Below are positions 22,875 through 27,398 of a DNA stretch of 27,398 bases, in pieces (positions within the stretch are counted from its first letter, which is position 1; every line of letters starts with the position of its first letter). Origin of the DNA: an uncultured Mycoplasmatota bacterium (lineage in GTDB: Bacteria; Bacillota_I; Bacilli_A; RF39; UBA660); NCBI GenBank assembly GCA_900554315.1, contig USGP01000016.1:1-27398 (forward strand), in the 5' to 3' direction. The position numbers and the translations under genes are program-made. The notes under the pieces are model-generated. The model saw nothing but the letters and a program-made list of their open reading frames with translations, was not told the origin of the DNA and searched no databases.

Positions 22875-23278
22875 AGATGGTGAAAAGTATTGCTGTTTTA
22901 TTTTTATTATTGCTTCCTATTCTTATTTTTGGCAACCCTTCTTATGTAGAATTAAATAATTTAGCTATTATTCGAGGTGTAGGTGTTTCCTGTGATGATT
23001 CTTTTTCACTATATTTACAAGAATTGATTCCTGTAAAAGAAGATAATGGAATAACATATCAATATCATTATTATCAAGAGAAAAATCGAGTATTTTCAAA
23101 AGCTTTCCATAGTTTACGAGAAAATGCAGATAAGAAATTATATCTTAGTCATGTTCATTATGTTGTTACAGATTGTAAAAAGAGTGATTTTATTATTCAA
23201 GAGTTAAATATCAAACCAGATATTATTTATCATATTCCAAAAGATGTTTTGAAAAAATTAAAAGAGACTAAATCATAG
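22871..23278 (+). CDS. Short GerC-like germination protein, N-terminal domain only
   Basis: A 135-residue exported protein with a hydrophobic signal at residues 5-21. 'ELNNLAIIRGVGVS' and later 'KAFHSLRENADKKLYLSHVHYVV' then match the first domain of GerAC-type lipoproteins (E-I/L-x-x-L-A-I-V-x-G-I-G, and K-L-Y-x-x-H). Typical GerC proteins have about 370 residues, so roughly two thirds are absent. The lipobox Cys-Trp is missing; the sequence there is 'GNPSYVE'. It has a good ribosome site (AGGGGGAG), is coupled to the GerA gene, and ends at a strong terminator, so it looks like a finished gene and not a sequencing break. No GerB gene is present. Confidence 0.75.
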   Translation: MKMVKSIAVLFLLLLPILIFGNPSYVELNNLAIIRGVGVSCDDSFSLYLQELIPVKEDNGITYQYHYYQEKNRVFSKAFHSLRENADKKLYLSHVHYVVTDCKKSDFIIQELNIKPDIIYHIPKDVLKKLKETKS

Positions 23279-23290
23279 TCTCTTTTTAAT
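23258..23290. terminator. Bidirectional terminator after the ger operon
   Basis: AAAGAGACTA-AATCA-TAGTCTCTTT with flanking A and T runs. It serves the plus-strand ger operon and the minus-strand gene ending at 23286. Confidence 0.85.
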
Positions 23291-23798
23291 TATTTAAATT
23301 TTCTTCTGTGCACTCAAAATTTCTATTTGTATAGTTTATCTTTTGCGTTATTTTATCATCATTAAAGTAGTTGTTTTTTAAATCTATATTATCTGGATTT
23401 TGATCTATTGTATTTTGATTAATGGTAATTAAAGTTCTTGTATCTACTGTTGTAATTTCTGTTCCTTGTATGCCTTGAAAGTATGCTAATTCTTGTGATG
23501 GTAGAATGTCATTTTCTATTGTCATGGCTGGCTCTTCTATTTGTTGGGTTATTGGTTGATATGTTATTCTTGTTTGGTCTATTTTGTTGTTGATGTATCT
23601 GGTTTCAATTTTTTCTTCCATTTGCTCTGTTTGAAAGCTTCTTGTACAGATAATCGTTGATATTGTTTCATTTTCTTCCTTCCCTACTGTTTTTTCTACC
23701 TTAGGAAAGAATTCTCTACAAACTGGTGGTAAAATAATTAATAAAGCAAATATGATGATTAATACAATTGCAAGTACTGGGTGAAATTTTTTATTCAT
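23286..23798 (-). CDS. Unrecognised single-pass membrane or secreted protein
   Basis: A 170-residue protein that I do not recognise. It has one hydrophobic segment (about 8-26), then a polar domain rich in Thr, Asn, Gln and Ile. A 'TIICTRSF' strand is followed by alternating 'EKIETRYINNKIDQTRITY' strands, suggesting an extracellular beta-rich domain. There are three cysteines (near 27, 51 and 163). No lipobox is seen. Its start overlaps the end of the upstream membrane gene by eight bases, with AAAGGAAG inside it, so the two form one operon under the promoter at 24179-24207. Confidence 0.65.
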   Translation of the reverse strand: MNKKFHPVLAIVLIIIFALLIILPPVCREFFPKVEKTVGKEENETISTIICTRSFQTEQMEEKIETRYINNKIDQTRITYQPITQQIEEPAMTIENDILPSQELAYFQGIQGTEITTVDTRTLITINQNTIDQNPDNIDLKNNYFNDDKITQKINYTNRNFECTEENLNN

Positions 23799-24144
23799 AA
23801 TTTTCTTCCTTTCTTTTTATTCTTTTTAATTTTTGGTAACTAGAATATACGATTAGGCTAAATAGAAATGGAATCATTGGTATAACAATTAGTAATATTG
23901 TAGTAGGTATTTTATTAGGATATTTATCAAAATCTTTTAAAGATATTAATTTATTTAAGGAAAATATAAAACAATATATTGTATATATAATACATAATAG
24001 ACCTTCTATCATTAAAATTATTTTATTTTTTTTAAATTTAGATATTTTTTTCTTTTTCCAGTATATGAAAATTAAAATAAATCCTAATATTGTAAGAGGA
24101 ATAATACCAAAAAATAATATGTTTTTATATAGATTGATGTTCAT
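23791..24144 (-). CDS. Unrecognised three-helix membrane protein
   Basis: A 117-residue membrane protein that I do not recognise. Hydrophobic helices lie at about 8-28, 43-63 and 79-100, separated by strongly basic loops ('YWKKKKISKFKKNK') and ending in a charged tail. It is the first gene of a two-gene operon, overlapping the next by eight bases. AGAGAGG precedes the ATG, and a promoter lies at 24179-24207. It contains no motif that suggests a function. Confidence 0.6.
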   Translation of the reverse strand: MNINLYKNILFFGIIPLTILGFILIFIYWKKKKISKFKKNKIILMIEGLLCIIYTIYCFIFSLNKLISLKDFDKYPNKIPTTILLIVIPMIPFLFSLIVYSSYQKLKRIKRKEENYE

Positions 24145-24178
24145 TTCTATAACCTCTCTTTATTATCTATTCATTACA

Positions 24179-24207
24179 TTTATATCATATTTTTCTATCT
24201 AATACAA
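24179..24207 (-). promoter_or_regulatory. Promoter of the two-gene membrane operon
   Basis: On the minus strand -35 TTGTAT (24202-24207), a 17-base spacer and -10 TATAAA (24179-24184), also with TG before the -10. Confidence 0.55.
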
Positions 24208-24774
24208 TTATTCAATTATGATTCCTAGAAATTTCGCTAGTGCTAGAGCTTGCTCTTCATTTACGATTAATCCTTTCATACTTGGAATATCTATTTTAAT
24301 ATGATTGATATTACAAGTTGTTATATTTAATTTTTGAAGATTGGTTTCAAAGACGTCTACTTCTTCTAAATTACAGTTTTCTAATGTTAAGTTTTTTTGT
24401 TCTATTTTATATAGAGAGGCCTCTTTTAAGTTACTATTTTTTATTGTTACTTTCTCTAATTTTGCTTTCGCAAATGATGCATAAGATAGATTACAATCTT
24501 CAAATGTCACTTCTTTTAAAAAGCATTCAGAAAAGTTTGCACCAACAAAGTTACAACTTTTAAAGGTAACTTTATAAATGGATTGTTCGCTTAGGTTTAA
24601 ATTAGAAAAAATAGAATTAGTAATTTGGGAGTTTGTTATTTCTAGATAGTCAAATGTTGAGGTTTTCCAGTCTATTTGATTTAGTGTTGCATTATTTATT
24701 TCTAGTTCTTCGAAGTGTTGCTCTATTTTAACATTATTTAAGCTTTCGTTTTTTATACTATCTATTGTATTCAT
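24208..24774 (-). CDS. Pentapeptide-repeat protein
   Basis: A 188-residue protein dominated by pentapeptide repeats, such as 'CNFVGANFSECFLKE', 'CNLSYASFAKAKLEK' and 'SNLKEASLYK'. These would fold as a right-handed quadrilateral beta-helix. The repeat region runs from about residue 28 to 165, with roughly 25 units, many drifted from A(D/N)Lxx. No signal peptide or membrane helix is present, so it is cytosolic. Some relatives mimic DNA and protect gyrase, but nothing here shows that role. It is the last gene of the metallo-beta-lactamase operon, and its ATG overlaps the M23 stop (ATGA). Pentapeptide proteins ending an M23 operon are unusual. Confidence 0.8.
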   Translation of the reverse strand: MNTIDSIKNESLNNVKIEQHFEELEINNATLNQIDWKTSTFDYLEITNSQITNSIFSNLNLSEQSIYKVTFKSCNFVGANFSECFLKEVTFEDCNLSYASFAKAKLEKVTIKNSNLKEASLYKIEQKNLTLENCNLEEVDVFETNLQKLNITTCNINHIKIDIPSMKGLIVNEEQALALAKFLGIIIE

Positions 24775-25361
24775 ATTTCCCTACTTTCTATTTCTATTCC
24801 TCGTTCTAGTTTTTTGATTTTTTTATTATGATAGTATGCATTTTTAAATGTAATTGGAATTCCTTTGGAATTGTCTGGATCTATTCCTTGTTGAATTTGA
24901 AAATGGATATGTGGACCTTGCGTATTACCGCTATTTCCTACTTTTCCTAAAATGTCTCCTTCTTTTACGATATCTCCCACATGAACTAAAATGGTTCCTT
25001 TTTCAAAATGGCAAATGGTAGAATATTCTCCGTTTTCGTGTTTTATAATAATGTGATTTCCTCTTGGATTGTCGCAGTCGTTGATAATTTTTCTGTCTTT
25101 GGTAATGTGGGTGTTTTCGTATTGATCGATTGCTTCTATTACCCAACCATCTAGTGGAGCGTATACATTTTCTAAATAGGAATAGTAGTTTTCATTTTTA
25201 GTTGGGTCATCATGATATGGAAGATTGTTTTTCCTGATTTCAAAATCATATGCATATCTTTGACCTATAATATTCCAAGAATGAGAATGTTCTCTTTTCC
25301 AGCCACCATATTCAATGTACCAAGTTCCGTTAAATGGTAGGCTATATTTATTTTTACTCAT
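24771..25361 (-). CDS. M23 (LytM-like) peptidase domain protein without signal peptide
   Basis: A 196-residue protein of the zinc peptidoglycan-endopeptidase fold. Visible elements are 'RYAYDFE' with Asp39, 'VYAPLDGWV', 'NHIIIKHENGEYSTICHFE' with His118, 'VGDIVKEGDILGKVGNSG', and 'GPHIHF' with His151 and His153. In classical M23 the first ligand is a His four residues before the Asp; here that position is Arg35. Either another residue (His26, His28) replaces it, or activity is altered. There is no signal peptide or membrane helix. The gene overlaps both neighbours in the operon. Related M23 proteins with 'Q-K/R-x-A-x-D-F' are known to me in Bacillota, but their role is unclear. Confidence 0.85.
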   Translation of the reverse strand: MSKNKYSLPFNGTWYIEYGGWKREHSHSWNIIGQRYAYDFEIRKNNLPYHDDPTKNENYYSYLENVYAPLDGWVIEAIDQYENTHITKDRKIINDCDNPRGNHIIIKHENGEYSTICHFEKGTILVHVGDIVKEGDILGKVGNSGNTQGPHIHFQIQQGIDPDNSKGIPITFKNAYYHNKKIKKLERGIEIESREI

Positions 25362-25587
25362 GTTTTTTTAATCTCTCCATTTTTTCTCGAAGTGTTTCTT
25401 TCCTTTTTATTTCTTCCTTTTTTTCAAGTTTTGGGATATTATCTTTGAATGAAAACATGGTTCCGTCTTGAATAGGAAACGAAAAAACTTCTTTTTTTAT
25501 TTGTATTTGTTCTTTTGTTTCTATGTTTTCAGCGATTACCATATCTTCTTCTATTCTATCGATTGCATACATATTATCACTATCCAT
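25354..25587 (-). CDS. DUF3006 small protein
   Basis: A 77-residue acidic/basic soluble protein beginning with 'MYAIDRIEEDMVIAENIETK', the typical DUF3006 beta-hairpin start ('...VDRIEG...AVLE'), and ending in a charged helix. DUF3006 genes are commonly found next to secreted ComEC-like metallo-beta-lactamase genes, exactly as here. The function is unknown. It overlaps the upstream lactamase gene and the downstream M23 gene by eight bases each, and it lacks a strong ribosome site of its own, so translation is probably coupled. Confidence 0.85.
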   Translation of the reverse strand: MDSDNMYAIDRIEEDMVIAENIETKEQIQIKKEVFSFPIQDGTMFSFKDNIPKLEKKEEIKRKETLREKMERLKKHE

Positions 25588-26482
25588 TCGTATCTGTTTT
25601 TTCTGTCTTAATTTCTATGTTTGTTCCATCTGTTTTCATTTTGATTGTTCCATCTTCGTCGGTTCGATATACTTTAATATTATGTGCGGCTAGAGTTTGT
25701 AATACCACTTCATGAGGGTGCTGATATTGATTGTTTTTACCTACTGAGATGATGGCATATGATGGATTTACTTCTTCTAAAAAAGTTTCATTGGTTGCTG
25801 TAGAAGAGCCATGGTGACCTACCTTTAAAACTGTACTTGGTAACTCACTTTTATCGATTTGGTCTTCTACTTTTGTTGATGCATCTCCTGTTAATAGAAA
25901 GCTTATATTTTGATAGGTTACTTTTAGCACAATTGAGGTGTCGTTTAAATCGCTTTCTTCCTCTGTACCTACATATAATACCTTTACTGTTGCATCTCCT
26001 AATTGAAATGTATCGTTTGTTTTTGGAATATCTAATGTCATTCTTTTTTCTTCTAAAGCATCTAATACTTCTTCAAATGTTTTTGTTGTTGTGATGACGT
26101 CTGGCATGTAGAAAGTTTTTATATCGAAGTTTTCAATAATATCATCTAGTCCACCAATATGGTCTTCATGTGGATGTGTTCCAACTACATAATCAAAATT
26201 TTTAATTCCTTCTTCTTTCAAATAGGTTACAAGTTTTGGACCATCTTCATTATTACCAGCATCGACAAGCATATAATGTCCTTCATTTTCTAATAAAATA
26301 GAATCAGCTTGTCCAACATCAATAAAATCTACTTCTAATGCGTCTTCTGCTGTTACTGCTTGTTCTTGTACTCTTTGTTGAACGTTGTTTTGACTTGGCA
26401 TATTTATATTTTGAAATAGATAAAATATTCCTACAATTATAATCACTAGAATACTTGTAATTAATTTTTTCTTTCTTCTCAT
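25580..26482 (-). CDS. ComEC-like exported metallo-beta-lactamase-fold hydrolase
   Basis: A 300-residue protein with an N-terminal membrane anchor (about 7-24), a linker, and a metallo-beta-lactamase fold resembling the soluble C-terminal domain of ComEC. 'VDFIDVGQADSILL' (51-64) is the family opening, the metal motif 'THPHEDHIGG' gives H103, H105, D107 and H108, and 'LLTGDAS' and 'KVGHHGSS' follow. It is probably anchored outside the membrane and may hydrolyse nucleic acid or phosphodiesters. The ComEC membrane channel is absent. It heads a four-gene operon with DUF3006, M23 and pentapeptide genes. GAGGTAAG precedes the ATG. Confidence 0.9.
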   Translation of the reverse strand: MRRKKKLITSILVIIIVGIFYLFQNINMPSQNNVQQRVQEQAVTAEDALEVDFIDVGQADSILLENEGHYMLVDAGNNEDGPKLVTYLKEEGIKNFDYVVGTHPHEDHIGGLDDIIENFDIKTFYMPDVITTTKTFEEVLDALEEKRMTLDIPKTNDTFQLGDATVKVLYVGTEEESDLNDTSIVLKVTYQNISFLLTGDASTKVEDQIDKSELPSTVLKVGHHGSSTATNETFLEEVNPSYAIISVGKNNQYQHPHEVVLQTLAAHNIKVYRTDEDGTIKMKTDGTNIEIKTEKTDTNG

Positions 26483-26505
26483 ATTCTTACCTCAATTCTA
26501 TTTTA

Positions 26506-26514
26506 ATCATATCA
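26506..26514 (-). promoter_or_regulatory. Extended -10 promoter of the lactamase operon
   Basis: On the minus strand TGATATGAT. The -35 is not clear. Confidence 0.5.
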
Positions 26515-26558
26515 TATTTTTTTATGAATGATAAGATATTAAAATCGTTCATCTCAAA

Positions 26559-26584
26559 ATAAAAAAGACTAAAGTGTCTTTTCT
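26559..26584 (-). terminator. Terminator of the NUDIX gene
   Basis: On the minus strand AAAAGAC-ACTTTA-GTCTTTT followed by T residues, just at the stop. Confidence 0.75.
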
Positions 26585-27062
26585 AAATATAATTTTTTAA
26601 TATATAAGCATATCCTCTTGGAATTTTATCTTCTTCTATTAATTTTAATATTTCTTCTTTGCTATACCAATTGACATTGATTACTTCTTCTGGTTGGAGA
26701 GTTAAGTTATTTATATTTATTTTATCTTCTGAATAATAGATATTAAAGATGTAATTGTTATAGGGGAATTTTATAGTATCTAATCGTTTTATATGAATAT
26801 TTTCTATTCCTAATTCTTCTTTTATTTCTCTTCTTAAGCCTTCTTCTTTATCTTCGTTTGCTAGTATATGTCCTCCAGGAATAGCTAGTTTATAATTGTT
26901 TCTTTCGGTTGCTTGTTCTAGTAAGTATTTATTGTTATTTTTAATTAAAAGATAAGACATCATAATATTAGTGTTTTCCGGGATTTTATCTATTCTTCTT
27001 CTAATTGTTTTATTTAATTTATTAAATTTAGCGTCATATAAATCTAAAATTTCTGGTTCCAT
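26583..27062 (-). CDS. NUDIX hydrolase
   Basis: A 159-residue cytosolic hydrolase of nucleoside diphosphates linked to another group. The Nudix box G-x5-E-x7-R-E-U-x-E-E-x-G-U is complete: Gly64, Glu70, Arg78-Glu79, Glu82-Glu83 and Gly85. 'KLAIPGGH' precedes it, and 'EVINVNWYSKEEIL' follows, as in many family members. The first 30 residues are an extra basic helical segment. The substrate is unknown. GAGGAAT before the ATG lies inside the end of the broken small ORF, suggesting that the two were once co-transcribed. It ends at a terminator. Confidence 0.9.
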   Translation of the reverse strand: MEPEILDLYDAKFNKLNKTIRRRIDKIPENTNIMMSYLLIKNNNKYLLEQATERNNYKLAIPGGHILANEDKEEGLRREIKEELGIENIHIKRLDTIKFPYNNYIFNIYYSEDKININNLTLQPEEVINVNWYSKEEILKLIEEDKIPRGYAYILKNYI

Positions 27063-27065
27063 AAA

Positions 27066-27265
27066 TTATTCCTCTTTTTTAATGATTGTGGTATTATCTT
27101 CTTTTTATGAATTTCAATTAAATCTGGATCATGTTGATTCTCTGGTAAATTATCTAAATTAAAAAAATTTCATCTCTTTTGATTCTGAATCCTATTTTAA
27201 TTCCCCTGTTGATATATGTCTAATATATTGTCTTCTACAGTCACTTTCACTTTATTAATATTCAT
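27066..27265 (-). pseudogene. Small ORF broken by three homopolymer indels
   Basis: ATG at 27265 has a good GAGGTGA site and promoter, but the frame stops after 22 codons (27197). Three single-base corrections restore a continuous 66-residue ORF ending in TAA at 27066-27068: one G fewer in the run at 27203-27206, one T more at 27161-27167, and one A more at 27112-27116 (minus-strand bases). The ORF ends three bases before the NUDIX ATG. Restored landmarks are 'VKVTVEDNILDIYQQ', 'IGFRIKRDE' and 'LPENQHDPDLIEIHKK'. I do not recognise the family. Either the gene is decaying or the assembly has errors here. Confidence 0.6.
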
Positions 27266-27292
27266 TACTACTTCACCTCGAATATTAATATT

Positions 27293-27321
27293 ATTATAAC
27301 ATTAGGTTGTAATATAAACAA
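27293..27321 (-). promoter_or_regulatory. Promoter of the broken small ORF and NUDIX gene
   Basis: On the minus strand -35 TTGTTT (27316-27321), a 17-base spacer and -10 TATAAT (27293-27298). Confidence 0.55.
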
Positions 27322-27398
27322 TTATCAATTTAGTATAGTGTGTTTGTTTATTTTTAAATTTGTTTTCTCTTATATATCTTTTATAAATCAACTAATAA

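Noticed and set aside
24208..24774. Pentapeptide protein as a quinolone-resistance (Qnr-like) gyrase protector
   Set aside because: Repeats are degenerate, no Qnr-type loops are visible and the context is an M23/lactamase operon, so the specific function is unsupported.
26971..27162. Plus-strand ORF over the NUDIX start and the broken small ORF
   Set aside because: It is antisense to better supported minus-strand sequence with a promoter and ribosome site.

Overview
The window is AT-rich DNA from a low-GC Bacillota (Firmicutes) bacterium. TGA ends several genes (for example the GerA-like and M23 genes), so the standard bacterial code 11 applies and not the Mycoplasma code. spoIIM, spoIVB and a GerA-type germination gene point to a spore-former. 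Dense packing, very AT-rich spacers, TGnTATAAT-type promoters and several unrecognised short membrane proteins suggest a small-genome, probably uncultured, anaerobic or gut-type lineage. I cannot place it further from sequence alone.

Layout, left to right. 81-3236 (minus): DUF2726 protein, XRE-like HTH regulator with its own promoter and palindrome, mnmA, spoIIM. 3293-3465 (plus): a complete mini transcription unit for a 28-residue single-pass membrane peptide. 3464-4812 (minus): an unrecognised 100-residue protein and the sporulation protease SpoIVB. 4913-7106 (plus): two tandem, diverged copies of a two-gene cassette (single-pass membrane protein plus DUF1292-like small protein), each with its own promoter and terminator. 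This is the least explained and most interesting block. 7091-12043 (minus): mutS-nusB-xseA-xseB-unknown operon. 12106-13131: a Y-family-polymerase-like protein lacking the catalytic aspartates, behind a promoter containing an SOS-like box. 13253-15245: murC and queH.

15315-16959 (plus): a DHH-family phosphohydrolase and a ZIP metal transporter. 16951-17713 (minus): DUF2752 and DUF4234 membrane proteins. 17773-18322: a deletion scar joining an intact promoter, palindromic operator and the first codons of a probable MarR gene to the last third of an ABC exporter. 18370-21398 (minus): a cytosolic GH13 glycosidase and an RlmD/TrmA-type RNA methyltransferase. 21434-23278 (plus): a germination operon (GerA plus a very short GerC-like protein) behind a forespore-type promoter. 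23286-24144: two small membrane proteins. 24208-26482 (minus): a tightly overlapped operon of a ComEC-like metallo-beta-lactamase, DUF3006, M23 peptidase and pentapeptide-repeat protein. 26583-27265: a NUDIX hydrolase preceded by a small ORF broken by three single-base homopolymer indels.

Housekeeping themes are tRNA/rRNA modification (mnmA, queH, rlmD), DNA repair (mutS, xseAB, the Y-family relative), cell wall (murC) and sporulation/germination. No tRNA, rRNA, CRISPR array, insertion sequence or prophage was recognised. The only stretch over 300 bases without an intact gene is 27063-27398; it holds the broken small ORF and its promoter, and I see nothing beyond about 27321. Positions 1-80 hold nothing I recognise.
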